DNA of 64,000 nucleotides, from NCBI RefSeq assembly GCF_003258605.2, contig NZ_CP031264.1, positions 248,001 through 312,000 of the forward strand. The letters run 5' to 3'. The position numbers and the translations under genes were made by a program. Numbering within the stretch: position 1 is the stretch's first letter; each line of letters begins with the position of its first letter. The notes below the pieces were generated by a model. That model searched no databases and was not told the DNA's origin. It worked only from the letters and a program-made list of their open reading frames with translations. Positions 52,017-60,608 of the stretch are shown here, one piece after another. The stretch is from Peterkaempfera bronchialis (lineage in GTDB: Bacteria; Actinomycetota; Actinomycetes; Streptomycetales; Streptomycetaceae).

Positions 52017-52909
52017 CGGCGGATCCCCCTGTTCAGCGACTCGGCGACAAAGGTGAAGCCGAGAACGAGCCCGGTCACGGCGACCAGCGGGACGGCGGCC
52101 TGTACCGGGTCCTGCTCCAGATAGGGCATGGCCTGGCTGAGGATGCTGCCCAGCGAGGGGTCCGGGGGCCGGACGCCGACCCCGAGGAAGCTCATCCCGC
52201 CCTCGATGAAGACGGCGAGCGGCAGCGAGACGGCCAGCTGCACCACCAGCGGGTCGGCGGCGTTGGGCAGCACATGGCGGACCAGGACGCGCAGCCGGGA
52301 GGCGCCGCCGACCCTGGCGGCGATGGCGTACTCGCGTTCGCGCTGGACGAGGATGCCGCTGCGCAGCAGCCGCCCGAAGCCGGGGATCTCGGCGAGCGCG
52401 ATCACGATGACCACCGGGGCGGTGCCCGCACCCATGATGGCGGTGATGGCCAGCGCCAGGATCAGCCCGGGGAAGGCGAGGATCAGGTCGAAGGTGCGCT
52501 GCACCACGACGTCGGCGGCCCGGGAGGAGGCGGCGGCCAGGGCGAGTAGGCAGCCGCCCAGCGCGCCCAGCGGGACCGCCGCGAGGGCGATCAGCAGGTC
52601 GGTCCGGATGCCGTACAGGACCCGGCCGAGGAGGTCCCGGCCGAGGTCGTCGGTGCCCAGCGGGTGGGCGCCGCCGGGCCCGGCCAGCGCGTCCGGGCCC
52701 TGGGCGAGCGGGTCGGCGCCGGTCAGCAGCGGGGCGAGCAGCCCGGCCAGGGCGATACCGCCGACCAGCAGCAGGCCGATGACGCCCCGGGGGGTGAGCA
52801 GCCCGTCCAGGTAGGCGTGGCGGGCGCACAGGGCCCGGATGCGGCCGGGGGTGCTCCTCGCGGGCGCTGCGGCTGCGGACATATCGGGGGTGAAGGTCTC
52901 TGAGGTCAC
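52013..52909 (-). CDS. DppC/OppC-type ABC transporter permease
   Basis: A 298-residue permease with an N-terminal cytoplasmic stretch and six membrane segments. HPLGTDDLGRDLLGRVLYGI, AARVGGASRLRVLVRHVLPN (EAA loop) and FIEGGMSFLGVGVRPPDPSL are DppC hallmarks. GTG 52909 lies inside a tandem repeat and has no clear ribosome binding site; ATG 52882 is an alternative. Confidence 0.9.
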
Positions 52910-52960
52910 GGGGTCACGGGGTCACGGGGGTCACGGGGGTCACGGGGGTCACGGGGTCAC
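52905..52960. repeat. 8-9-bp tandem repeat across a stop/start junction
   Basis: Six copies of GGGGTCAC or GGGGGTCAC run from 52910 to 52960 after a partial copy at 52905-52909. On the coding (minus) strand each unit reads GTGAC, offering a GTG start overlapped by a TGA stop. The array holds the DppB stop (52957-52959) and the DppC GTG start (52909). Confidence 0.85.
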
Positions 52961-53901
52961 TCCCACCTGATCCGGGGGTCCAGCCAGGCGTGGACGATGT
53001 CGGTGAGCAGCTGCACGGCGACGAAGACGGCCACCAGGAGCAGCAGCAGGTCCTGGACCACCGGGTAGTCACGGCGCAGCACACCCTGCTGGGCGAGCTG
53101 CCCGAGGCCGGGCCAGGCGAAGATGGCCTCCACCAGGACGGCGCCGCCCAGCAGTTGCCCGACCTGCATGCCGAGGACGGTGACGACCGGCGGCAGCGCA
53201 TTGGGCAGGGCGTGCCGCCACAGGATGCGCCGCCGGGTGACGCCGAGCGCGGTGGCGGTGCGCACATGGTCCTGGGTGAAGGTGCGTTCCAGGCCGTCGC
53301 GCAGATAGCGGCCGAGCACGGCGGCGCTGGGCAGTGCCAGGCAGAGCGCGGGCATGGCGAGGTACTGCACGGCCAGGTCGGGCGCGTCGGTCAGCGGCCG
53401 GTAGCCGCCGGCGGGCAGCACCCCCAGGCCCACCGCCAGCAGCAGCACCAGCACCACCCCGGTGACAAAGGGCGGCACCGCGAGGGCTCCGGTGGTGAAG
53501 AGCCGGAGCAGCGTCCGCACGGCGCGGTTGCGGGAGGTGGCGCCGAGCATTCCGGCGGCCGACCCCAGCAGGACCACCAGCAGCAGGGCGCCGCCGGTCA
53601 GTTCGAGGGTGGCTCCGAGCCCGTTGCCGATCAGGTCGGAGACCTGGCCGCCGATGGCGTACGAGGGGCCGAGGTCGGCCGTGACCAGCGCGCCCAGCCA
53701 GGAGGCGTACTGGACGAGGAGCGGGCGGTCCAGCCCGAGCCGGGCCCGGATGGCGTGCACGGCGGCGGGGGTGGCGTCGGGTCCGGCCAGGCTGGTGGCG
53801 GGGTCGCCGGGGATGAGGCGCAGGATCAGGAAGACGGCGAAGGAGGCGAGGAGCAGGACCAGGAGGGCGGAGGGTATCCGCTTGAGGAGGTAGGAGCGCA
53901 T
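52957..53901 (-). CDS. DppB/OppB-type ABC transporter permease
   Basis: A 314-residue permease with six membrane segments: MRSYLLKRIPSALLVLLLAS, FLILRLIPGDPATSLAGPDA, then TATALGVTRRRILWRHALPN (EAA loop), and VEAIFAWPGLGQLAQQGVLR near the end. These are standard for the DppB family. Its ATG is two bases after the binding-protein stop. Confidence 0.92.
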   Translation of the reverse strand: MRSYLLKRIPSALLVLLLASFAVFLILRLIPGDPATSLAGPDATPAAVHAIRARLGLDRPLLVQYASWLGALVTADLGPSYAIGGQVSDLIGNGLGATLELTGGALLLVVLLGSAAGMLGATSRNRAVRTLLRLFTTGALAVPPFVTGVVLVLLLAVGLGVLPAGGYRPLTDAPDLAVQYLAMPALCLALPSAAVLGRYLRDGLERTFTQDHVRTATALGVTRRRILWRHALPNALPPVVTVLGMQVGQLLGGAVLVEAIFAWPGLGQLAQQGVLRRDYPVVQDLLLLLVAVFVAVQLLTDIVHAWLDPRIRWE

Positions 53902-53903
53902 CG

Positions 53904-55505
53904 TCAGGCCAGGTAGGCGTCGTCGAGGTTGAGGTAGCTGAACTTGTTGAGGGTGGGTCCGTGCACCGTGGTGGACGCGACCTCCAGCGACGCCTGGACG
54001 GCGAGGTCGATGATGAACGCCTCGTCCAGCAGGATGTCGGAGATCCGCCGGTAGAGGGCGCGGGCCTGGGCGCTGTCGGCGTCGGTGCGCTGCCAGGCCC
54101 GCTGGACGGCGTCGGTGTACTCGGCGGAGTGGAACTTCGAGGTGTTCTTGGCCTCGTTGAACGGATAGGCGCTGACGGCCAGGGTGGACGGGTGGACCTG
54201 GGCGAAGCCGTGGCTGGTGGTCCAGAGGGCCGGCATGGTCTGGGAGATCAGCCGCTTCTGGGCGGTCGCGGGGTCGGTGGGCTGAAGGGTGGTGCGCACC
54301 CCCACCTGCTGGAGGTCGTACTGGACCATCTGGGCCACGGCGGCGCCGCCCGGCGAGGACGAGAAGAGCAGTGGCAGGTCGAGCCCGGTGGCTCCGGCGG
54401 ACTTCAGCAGTTGCCGCGCCTTCGCCGGGTCGTGGGTGTAGTGCCTGGCGTGGGCCTCGGTGTAGGCGGGCGAGGAGGTCGGCCAGGGCGCCGCGCTGGG
54501 CAGGCCGTAGCCGCCGAGGGCCTGCTTCACGATGCGTTCCCGGTCGACCGCCCAGGCCAGGGCCTGCCGTACGACCTTGTTGCGGACCGGGTCGGCGGTG
54601 ACATTGACGCCCAGGTAGATGGCGCCGGAGCCGGAGGGGTACTCCTTGATGCGGAACTGCGGGTTGCTCCGCAGCGTGGCGACGTCCTTGCCGGACAGGC
54701 CGTAGGTGAGCTGGGTCTGGCCGGTCCGCAGCGAGGAGAGCAGCGAGTCGGACTGCGGGATGATGCGGATGTCGACCGCGTCCAGATACGGGCGGTCGGG
54801 CTGCCAGTACTTCTCATTGCGGGCGAATCCGATGAGCGATCCGGGTTTCCACTCGGTCAGGGCGAAGGCGCCGGTGCCGATCAGCTTCCGGCCCGCGACG
54901 GCGTCCTCGACGCTCTCCCGATCCGCGATGATCATGAATTCAAAGAGGTCGAAGAGGTTGGACACCGGGTGCGCCAGCTTGAGGACGATCTCATGGTCGC
55001 CCTTCTTCTCGAAGCCGGTGACGGCCGCCGCCGTGGCTCTCAACTGGGCTGCCCGCAGCGGATTCTGGAGGTTCTTCACCGCGAAGACAACATCGTCGGC
55101 GGTGAACGGGCGGCCGTTGTGGAAGGTGACGCCCTCCCGCAGCCGGAGGGTGATCGCCCGGCCGTCGGGGGCCACCTGCCAGCTGGTGGCCAGTTCGGGC
55201 TGCGGCCGGAGGCGGTCGTCGTAGCGGGTGAGGGTGTTGAAGACCAGCCGCTGCGGCAGCGACATGCTGCTCTGCGCGAAGAGCAGGCTGGGGGTGAAGT
55301 CGACCGACGAGGCCAGCGTGAGGGTGCCGCCGCGCCGGGGGGCGGGCGTGCCGGACGACGGTGCCTGGGCGCCCTCGGCGGACCCGTCCCCGTCCACCGC
55401 CGCCCGGCAGGCGGACAGCGCCAGCAGGGCGGACCCTGCCCCGGCGGCGCGGAGCACGGTGCGGCGCGGCACGCCGGAGGTCTGCGGGAGGGCGAGCTGG
55501 TCCAT
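53904..55505 (-). CDS. ABC transporter substrate-binding lipoprotein (family 5)
   Basis: A 533-residue solute-binding protein. A twin-Arg-containing signal (GVPRRTVLRAAGAGSALLAL) ends at lipobox LSAC near residue 33. FNTLTRYDDRLRPQPELATS, VTFHNGRPFTADDVVFAVKN and GTGAFALTEWKPGSLIGFAR are typical of the DppA/OppA family. It is the first gene of the operon, preceded by a palindrome (55647-55667) and a leader peptide (55740-55847), so sulfur control is inferred. Confidence 0.92.
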   Translation of the reverse strand: MDQLALPQTSGVPRRTVLRAAGAGSALLALSACRAAVDGDGSAEGAQAPSSGTPAPRRGGTLTLASSVDFTPSLLFAQSSMSLPQRLVFNTLTRYDDRLRPQPELATSWQVAPDGRAITLRLREGVTFHNGRPFTADDVVFAVKNLQNPLRAAQLRATAAAVTGFEKKGDHEIVLKLAHPVSNLFDLFEFMIIADRESVEDAVAGRKLIGTGAFALTEWKPGSLIGFARNEKYWQPDRPYLDAVDIRIIPQSDSLLSSLRTGQTQLTYGLSGKDVATLRSNPQFRIKEYPSGSGAIYLGVNVTADPVRNKVVRQALAWAVDRERIVKQALGGYGLPSAAPWPTSSPAYTEAHARHYTHDPAKARQLLKSAGATGLDLPLLFSSSPGGAAVAQMVQYDLQQVGVRTTLQPTDPATAQKRLISQTMPALWTTSHGFAQVHPSTLAVSAYPFNEAKNTSKFHSAEYTDAVQRAWQRTDADSAQARALYRRISDILLDEAFIIDLAVQASLEVASTTVHGPTLNKFSYLNLDDAYLA

Positions 55506-55646
55506 GGGTTCCTACCTCGGATGAGGGCACGGCCGGGTGGCAGACCGGCGCCGTGCGCGGGGTCGTGGACGTGCGGGAGTGCCGGACGGGCATGCCCGGA
55601 CGGGAGGAGCGGGGGGAAGGGTGGGGGCACGAGGCCGCGCGCGAGC

Positions 55647-55667
55647 GTCCTGACGTTACGTCAGGAC
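55647..55667. promoter_or_regulatory. 21-bp perfect palindrome, operator or attenuator
   Basis: Arms GTCCTGACGT (55647-55656) and ACGTCAGGAC (55658-55667) flank one central base. The same bases could fold in RNA as an 8-bp stem with a five-base loop. It lies between the leader peptide gene and the binding-protein gene, 142 bases before the latter. Confidence 0.65.
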
Positions 55668-55739
55668 AGCACTCACCTAAGGGATGCGGCCGATCGGAGA
55701 GCCCACGGCGGGGCAGCCGCCGCCGTCAAGGGCGGGGGC

Positions 55740-55847
55740 TCAGCGAGCCGTACGGCTGCGCGGTGCGGAGTGGACGGCACAGACCGCGCTGGCCTGCCGA
55801 CGGAGGTCGACATGCCTGCGGGAGACGAGCAGTGCGTCCTGATTCAC
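55740..55847 (-). CDS. Sulfur-type leader peptide upstream of the ABC transporter operon
   Basis: A 35-codon frame (GTG 55847, TGA 55740-55742) contains SRRHVDLRRQASAVC. This matches the H-[IV]-D-L-x-R...C core of the short leader peptides that precede sulfur-assimilation genes in streptomycetes, thought to sense cysteine supply during translation. No clear ribosome binding site precedes it. It lies 234 bases before the lipoprotein gene and is divergent from a second such leader at 56182. Confidence 0.6.
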   Translation of the reverse strand: MNQDALLVSRRHVDLRRQASAVCAVHSAPRSRTAR

Positions 55848-56181
55848 ACGGCCAGAATGGCAGTCCGGGCGTAACCGGTCAACGCTGGTCGGAACTGATC
55901 AGCCGTCAGCCTGGCCCCGTCCTTCCGGCCGCGTGGTCGGCGGTCTGTTGCGGCCATATGAAATGGTGGACGCCTCCCTGACGGGCCGTCGGACCCGCTC
56001 CGCGTACCGGTCGCCGCCCCCGCTGGGACACCCCGAGCCGCTATGAAAGCGCAGGTCGGAGCGGTGGTTCCGGAGGAGTCGGGGAGTCGCGGGGTGGTCC
56101 CGGCCGTGGTCGCTCGGACCCTGCGGTGGCGGTGGGTGGCGGTGTTGACGGCCTCTCAGCGGCGCTGGCAGCATCCAGGGC

Positions 56182-56277
56182 ATGCCAGCGACGAGTGCTC
56201 TCAGCTCGCGGCTCCACATCGACCTGGGCCGCATCACGTCGGCCGCGTGTCGCCCCGGCACCGCGCCGACCGCCTGA
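56182..56277 (+). CDS. Sulfur-type leader peptide upstream of the dioxygenase gene
   Basis: A 31-codon frame from ATG 56182 contains SRLHIDLGRITSAAC, the R-x-H-I-D-L-x-R...C core of actinomycete sulfur leader peptides. A TTGACG at 56145-56150 could be a -35 element, which would place the transcription start close to this ATG. It lies 198 bases upstream of the TauD-family gene and probably attenuates or reports on sulfur supply. The region 55848-56181 between the two leaders has no other gene. Confidence 0.65.
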   Translation: MPATSALSSRLHIDLGRITSAACRPGTAPTA

Positions 56278-56475
56278 CCGCTGCCGCCCTCGGTCCGCGT
56301 ACACCCTCGCTCCACGTACCCCTCGCTTCGCCGCGCCCCACTGCCGCCGTATGCCCGGTGGCGGCAGCGCCCGGCCGCTGCGCGATGCCCTGCCCCACTG
56401 CGAGCCGGCCCGTCCCGGCCACCGGTGAGGCCGCGACCAGTCCACTGACCCACCCCACACCTGAGGACCGCACCC

Positions 56476-57462
56476 ATGACCATCGCTCCCGAGATCACCC
56501 CCGCCGCCACCACCACCGACCCGGAATCCGGCATCCGGATCACCCGGGTCAACGGCCGGATCGGCGCCGTCATCTCCGGTGTCCGCCTCGGCGGGGACCT
56601 GGACCCGCAGACCGTCACCGCCATCCGCGACGCGATCATCGCCCACAAGGTCGTCTTCTTCCGCGGCCAGGACCACCTGGACGAGGAGCGGCACGAGGCG
56701 TTCGGCCGCCTCCTCGGTACGCCGATCGCGCACCCCACCGTGCCGTCCGCCGACGGCCGGTACTCGCTGGCCATCGACTCCGACCACGGCGCCCGCGCCA
56801 ACCAGTGGCACACCGACGTCACCTTTGTGCCCGCCTACCCGGCGTTCTCCATCCTGCGCGCCGCCGTCCTCCCGCCGTACGGCGGCAACACCCTCTGGTC
56901 CAACACCGCCGCCGCGTACGCGGAACTGCCCGAGCCGCTGCGCATCCTCGCCGACAGCCTGCGGGCCGTCCACTCCAATGCGTACGACTACCTGGCGGTA
57001 CGGCCGGAGGCGACCAGCGCGGCGCTGGAGCAGTACCACCAGGTCTTCACCTCGACCAAGTTCCTCACCGAGCACCCGGTGGTGCGGGTCCACCCGGAGA
57101 GCGGCGAGCGCACCCTGCTGCTCGGCAACTTCGTCCAGCGCATCGCCGACGTCCCGGCCCAGGACTCGCGGCTGCTGATCGAGCTGTTCCAGCGGCACAT
57201 CGAGCGCCCGGAGAACACCGTCCGCTGGCAGTGGCAGGTCGGGGACGTCGCGATCTGGGACAACCGGGCCACCCAGCACTACGGCGTGGACGACTCCGAC
57301 GACCACGACCGCAAGCTGCGCCGGGTCACCATCGACGGCGATGTCCCGGTGGGCGTCGACGGCCGGTCCAGCACCCTGCTGCACCCCTCCGAGGTGCCCG
57401 CCCCGGCCTTCGGACCCGCCTCCGGCGCCTCGACGGCGGCGGCCGCACCGAGCGCCGGCTGA
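56476..57462 (+). CDS. TauD/TfdA-family 2-oxoglutarate dioxygenase, AtsK-like
   Basis: A 328-residue Fe(II)/2-oxoglutarate dioxygenase. The metal ligands are His112 and Asp114 in [15 protein letters not shown] and His268 in [13 protein letters not shown], and the 2-oxoglutarate Arg is in [28 protein letters not shown] and [20 protein letters not shown] are the N-terminal family blocks. The motif [11 protein letters not shown] and the length favour the alkyl-sulfatase AtsK branch over taurine dioxygenase, so release of sulfite or sulfate from organosulfur compounds is likely. It follows a sulfur leader peptide. Confidence 0.88.
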   Translation: MTIAPEITPAATTTDPESGIRITRVNGRIGAVISGVRLGGDLDPQTVTAIRDAIIAHKVVFFRGQDHLDEERHEAFGRLLGTPIAHPTVPSADGRYSLAIDSDHGARANQWHTDVTFVPAYPAFSILRAAVLPPYGGNTLWSNTAAAYAELPEPLRILADSLRAVHSNAYDYLAVRPEATSAALEQYHQVFTSTKFLTEHPVVRVHPESGERTLLLGNFVQRIADVPAQDSRLLIELFQRHIERPENTVRWQWQVGDVAIWDNRATQHYGVDDSDDHDRKLRRVTIDGDVPVGVDGRSSTLLHPSEVPAPAFGPASGASTAAAAPSAG

Positions 57463-57496
57463 CCCTGCCGCTCACCCTCCCCAGCCTCCCCAGCCT

Positions 57497-57532
57497 CCCC
57501 GGGCCCGCGCACCAGGCGGCGCGGGCCCGGGG
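57497..57532. terminator. Bidirectional hairpin terminator
   Basis: Arms CCCCGGGCCCGCGC (57497-57510) and GCGCGGGCCCGGGG (57519-57532) form a perfect 14-bp stem with an eight-base loop between the convergent dioxygenase and TetR genes. Confidence 0.88.
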
Positions 57533-57558
57533 AACCGGTCGTACGGGTCGACCGCCTC

Positions 57559-58383
57559 TCATGGACGGCCGGGGAGCGCCTTCGCCATGGCCGCCTCGAT
57601 CCCGTCGAGCAGGACCGCGAGCCCGGCTGTGAAGGTCGCGTCGGCCTCCTGCTCCAGGTGCGGCGCGGACTCGCCCTCGCGGGGTGCCGCCCCTTCCTGC
57701 TCTTGTCCCTGTTCCTGTCCGAGGAGCGCCGACAGCGGAAACCGCTCGGCGAAGTCCGGCGCGACCCTCGCCAGCAGGGCCGACCGGGTGGACCACCACT
57801 CCTGGTCGGACATACCGGTCGCGGTCTCGGCGAGCCGCGCCTCGGCGACCGTCTGCGCCATCCCGCGCACAAAGTGGAAGAGCGCCGCCACGATGCTCCG
57901 CAGCGCCCCGCCGGGCAGCCCGGTGCCCTGGAGGATGCGCACCAGCGCCTCCAGGACGGCCTGCTCATGGGGGCCCAGCACGGGGCGCGCATACGACACC
58001 TGCGGCACCCAGGGATGCCGCAGGTAGAACGCCCGGAGCTGCCGCGACCACGCCGTCACCGCCGCCCGCCAACCCGCGCTCAGGTCCTGGTCGGGGGGCA
58101 GTTCGGCGTGCGCCCGGTCGTACATCAGGTCCAGCAGCTCGCTCTTGCCGGGCACATAGGTGTAGAGGGCCATGGACGAGCAGCCGAGCCGCTCGGCCAC
58201 CGCGCGCATGGAGAGTCCCGCCAGGGTGTCCGCGTCGGCCACCGCGATGGCCGCCGCCACGATGGCCTCCACGCTCAGCCCGGGCTTGGGCCCCGGAGCC
58301 GCGCGGGTGGCGCCGGGCTGCGGCGCACCCCAGAGCAGGGCCATCGAGCGGGCCGCGTCGCCCTGTCCGGCGAAGACGCTCAC
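57559..58383 (-). CDS. TetR-family regulator with TetR_C-type ligand domain
   Basis: A 274-residue regulator. Helix-turn-helix: LSVEAIVAAAIAVADADTLA then LSMRAVAERLGCSSMALYTY. The core LDLMYDRAHAELP and the C-terminal helices resemble the TetR_C_1 group of drug-responsive repressors. A Gln/Glu-rich stretch (GQEQGQEQEG) interrupts the C-terminal domain. GTG 58383 has AAGGAG upstream. It is divergent from, and probably represses, the adjacent alpha/beta hydrolase gene. Confidence 0.88.
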   Translation of the reverse strand: MSVFAGQGDAARSMALLWGAPQPGATRAAPGPKPGLSVEAIVAAAIAVADADTLAGLSMRAVAERLGCSSMALYTYVPGKSELLDLMYDRAHAELPPDQDLSAGWRAAVTAWSRQLRAFYLRHPWVPQVSYARPVLGPHEQAVLEALVRILQGTGLPGGALRSIVAALFHFVRGMAQTVAEARLAETATGMSDQEWWSTRSALLARVAPDFAERFPLSALLGQEQGQEQEGAAPREGESAPHLEQEADATFTAGLAVLLDGIEAAMAKALPGRP

Positions 58384-58448
58384 GACAACTCCTTACCCCA
58401 TAAGCTATTGTCTCCCGGCTATCACCTTACAGCCTAAGGAGTTGCCCC
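58384..58448. promoter_or_regulatory. Compact divergent promoter of the TetR/hydrolase pair
   Basis: Only 65 bases separate the two start codons. The ends are mirror images: CAACTCCTTA (58385-58394) and TAAGGAGTTG (58435-58444), each holding a ribosome binding site. The centre (about 58398-58432) is the only place for both promoters and a TetR operator; I see no further clean inverted repeat. Confidence 0.55.
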
Positions 58449-59315
58449 ATGCCCGTGGCGGAACTGCACGACGGACAGACCATCGAGGTGGAGGTCCACG
58501 GCACCGGCCCCGCCCTGCTGCTGCCCGTCAATCCGCGACCCGCCGAAGGACCGCAGGCCGACGCCCTGCGGAAGTGGGGTGTGGACCCGGCGCTGGGGCG
58601 TTCCCTCATCGACGGCCTCAGCGACGCGTTCCGGGTGGTCGCGTTCGACTACGAGGGCCATGTCATGAGCGCACCCAAGCCGGACACCCTGACACCCGCC
58701 GCCATCGCCGGTGACCTGCTTGCCGTGGCCGACGCCGCAGGCGCCGACCGGTTCGCCTATTACGGGTACTCCTGGCTGGCGCTGAGCGGGCTACAACTCG
58801 CGATCCGGACCACGCGCCTCTCGGCGCTCGCCATGGGCGGCTTCCCGCCGGTCGGCGGGCCGTACGCGGAGATGCTGCGGGTCACCATGGCCACCCATGG
58901 GATGTCGACCTCGGCCCCGAGCGCCCCCGAGACCCCTCAGCCCCCGGGCGCGTCGGATGACGCCGACTGGTCATCCGTGACCGAAGTGTCACTGACGGAG
59001 GCTCAGACCCGGCAGTTCGTCACGCTGTACCAGGCGTTGCAGGGGTTCGACGACCGGGCGGTCCAGCCAAGGATCAGCTGCCCCCGCCTCTGCTTCGTGG
59101 GCGCGGCGGACGAGATCTCGTACGGCGAGAGCTGGGGCGGGGTGCAGGTGTCCATGGCGGGTCCGATCGTGGACCGGCGGGCGGAACTGGAGGCGCTCGG
59201 CTGGGACGTGCGGGTGCTGGACGGGCTGGACCACACCCACGCCATGCAGCCCGGCCACGTCCTGCCCGTACTGCGGCCGTGGCTCGCCTCCCGGCTGGGC
59301 GCTTCGCAACGGTAG
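58449..59315 (+). CDS. Alpha/beta-hydrolase
   Basis: A 288-residue alpha/beta hydrolase. VVAFDYEGHVMSAPKPDTLT is the strand 4/loop region, RFAYYGYSWLALSGLQLAIR holds the nucleophile elbow (GYSWL, with bulky Leu where the family usually has Gly), CPRLCFVGAADEISYGESWG has the acid region and LDGLDHTHAMQPGHVLPVLR the His. The atypical elbow and Pro/Ser-rich cap (SAPSAPETPQPPG) mean the substrate cannot be guessed. Divergent from the TetR gene that likely controls it. Confidence 0.82.
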   Translation: MPVAELHDGQTIEVEVHGTGPALLLPVNPRPAEGPQADALRKWGVDPALGRSLIDGLSDAFRVVAFDYEGHVMSAPKPDTLTPAAIAGDLLAVADAAGADRFAYYGYSWLALSGLQLAIRTTRLSALAMGGFPPVGGPYAEMLRVTMATHGMSTSAPSAPETPQPPGASDDADWSSVTEVSLTEAQTRQFVTLYQALQGFDDRAVQPRISCPRLCFVGAADEISYGESWGGVQVSMAGPIVDRRAELEALGWDVRVLDGLDHTHAMQPGHVLPVLRPWLASRLGASQR

Positions 59316-59351
59316 GCGGCGGCCCGGCGGTGGCTCTGCGGCGGACTCTCC

Positions 59352-60131
59352 TCAGGCGGGGAGGGCGCGGATGAGGACCAGCGATCCATGCAGATACGGT
59401 CGGCGGCGGAGGTCGCCGTGGCGCGCGTCCCAGGCCCCGGAGGCGAGGTCGCGCCGAAGCAGCTCGGTGTACTGCTCGGACACGGCGGGCTCGACAAAGC
59501 TCCACGCCGAGCACGCCTGGCGGGCCCCGGGGTCGAGCAGGCGCTCCGGGCGGGCGTAGTACGCCTCGTTGAAGCCGTCGGTGCAGTCGGCGGGGATCGG
59601 CACCGGCTGCACCGTGGTCCGACCGCCGAGCGCTTCGGTGATGTCCTGGATCGCCGGATAGCGCCGCGCCTCGGTGTCGAGCACCAGCGGGGCGTACTCA
59701 TAGAGCCAGAAGTCCCGCACCAGCGCCGGATCGCAGGTCAGGACGGCGACCGGGCCGCGCGCCACCCGCCGCATCTCGATCAGCCCCGCCTTGAGGTCGC
59801 TCCACTGGTGCACGCTGAAGGTGGTCATCGCGGCGTCGAACTCGTCGTCGCGGAACGGCAGGTTCTCCGCCACCGCATCGACGGCGGGCGGCAGATGGGC
59901 GGGCCGCTGGGCGCGCATCGACGCCGACGGCTCCACCGCCGTGACCTCCGGCGCCACGGACTCGTACGACCCGGCGCCGGCGCCGACGTTGACCACCGTG
60001 CGGGCCCCGTCCAGCGCCTCGGAGAGAAGCGCCGCGATGCGCTGATCGGGCTTCCGGTAGTCCGTGTAGCCGGTGCCGATCGTGCCGTAGTCCGCGTCCC
60101 CCGCGCTGCCGTCCACCCTGCGTTCGCTCAT
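59352..60131 (-). CDS. SAM-dependent class I methyltransferase
   Basis: A 259-residue methyltransferase: ARTVVNVGAGAGSYESVAPE is motif I, VTAVEPSASMRAQRP binds the ribose, and FRDDEFDAAMTTFSVHQWSD is motif IV as in methyltransferase type 11/UbiE-like enzymes. The substrate is unknown. ATG 60131 has AGG and GGGA upstream. It is convergent with the alpha/beta-hydrolase gene and seems to stand alone. Confidence 0.85.
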   Translation of the reverse strand: MSERRVDGSAGDADYGTIGTGYTDYRKPDQRIAALLSEALDGARTVVNVGAGAGSYESVAPEVTAVEPSASMRAQRPAHLPPAVDAVAENLPFRDDEFDAAMTTFSVHQWSDLKAGLIEMRRVARGPVAVLTCDPALVRDFWLYEYAPLVLDTEARRYPAIQDITEALGGRTTVQPVPIPADCTDGFNEAYYARPERLLDPGARQACSAWSFVEPAVSEQYTELLRRDLASGAWDARHGDLRRRPYLHGSLVLIRALPA

Positions 60132-60199
60132 GATCCCGAACCTACTGGAGCTGTCAACCGAGTCGGGCGTCCCACCCCGGCCTGGGCACGACGCAGGGC

Positions 60200-60300
60200 A
60201 TGGAGAGCGGACTGATGTCGATCGGCGAGGTCGCGTCGCGCCGCGGGGTGGCGGTCTCGACCACTCCGCCCGGAACCAGGTTGAGCATCCACGCTCCTGG
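60200..60300 (+). pseudogene. MerR-family N-terminal remnant
   Basis: From ATG 60200 or 60215 the frame reads MSIGEVASRRGVAVST, which is the start of a MerR-type winged helix (compare MSIGELA.R.GVSVSTLR.YE). The match then ends and the frame becomes Pro-rich, running into the terminator hairpin at 60355. It is best read as the broken beginning of a MerR/SoxR-like gene. Confidence 0.35.
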
Positions 60301-60354
60301 CAGTGGCGGACCTGCGCCGGCACCCTCCAGCGCAGCCCTGACCGGACGGCGTGA

Positions 60355-60386
60355 GGGGCGGGACGGGGAGGTCCCCGTCCCGCCCC
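60355..60386. terminator. Hairpin terminator after the cold-shock gene
   Basis: Arms GGGGCGGGACGGGG (60355-60368) and CCCCGTCCCGCCCC (60373-60386) form a perfect 14-bp stem with a four-base loop, 18 bases past the stop of the minus-strand cold-shock gene. Confidence 0.9.
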
Positions 60387-60404
60387 CGCACACGCCGAGC
60401 CGGA

Positions 60405-60608
60405 CTAGACCGCCCGGATGTTCTCCGCCTGCGGGCCCTTCTGGCCCTGGGTGATGTCGAACTGGACCGCCTGGCCCTCGGACAGCTCCCGGTAGCCGGT
60501 GCCAGCGATGTTGGAGTAGTGGGCGAAGACGTCGGGGCCCCCGCCGTCCTGGGCGATGAAGCCGAAGCCCTTCTCGGAGTTGAACCACTTCACGGTGCCG
60601 CTGGCCAT
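60405..60608 (-). CDS. Cold-shock protein (CspA family)
   Basis: A 67-residue nucleic-acid-binding OB-fold protein. [20 protein letters not shown] is RNP1 and DVFAHYSNI is RNP2 (with Tyr instead of the usual His in VFVHxS). [20 protein letters not shown] closes the fold. ATG 60608 has AAGGAC six bases upstream. Such proteins act as RNA chaperones; the long untranslated region upstream is typical of the family. Confidence 0.95.
   Translation of the reverse strand: MASGTVKWFNSEKGFGFIAQDGGGPDVFAHYSNIAGTGYRELSEGQAVQFDITQGQKGPQAENIRAV

Noticed and set aside
55899-56822. Minus-strand frame across the leader and start of the dioxygenase gene
   Set aside because: It lacks motifs and is antisense to the His-x-Asp-containing dioxygenase frame; the two leader peptides explain the intergenic part better.
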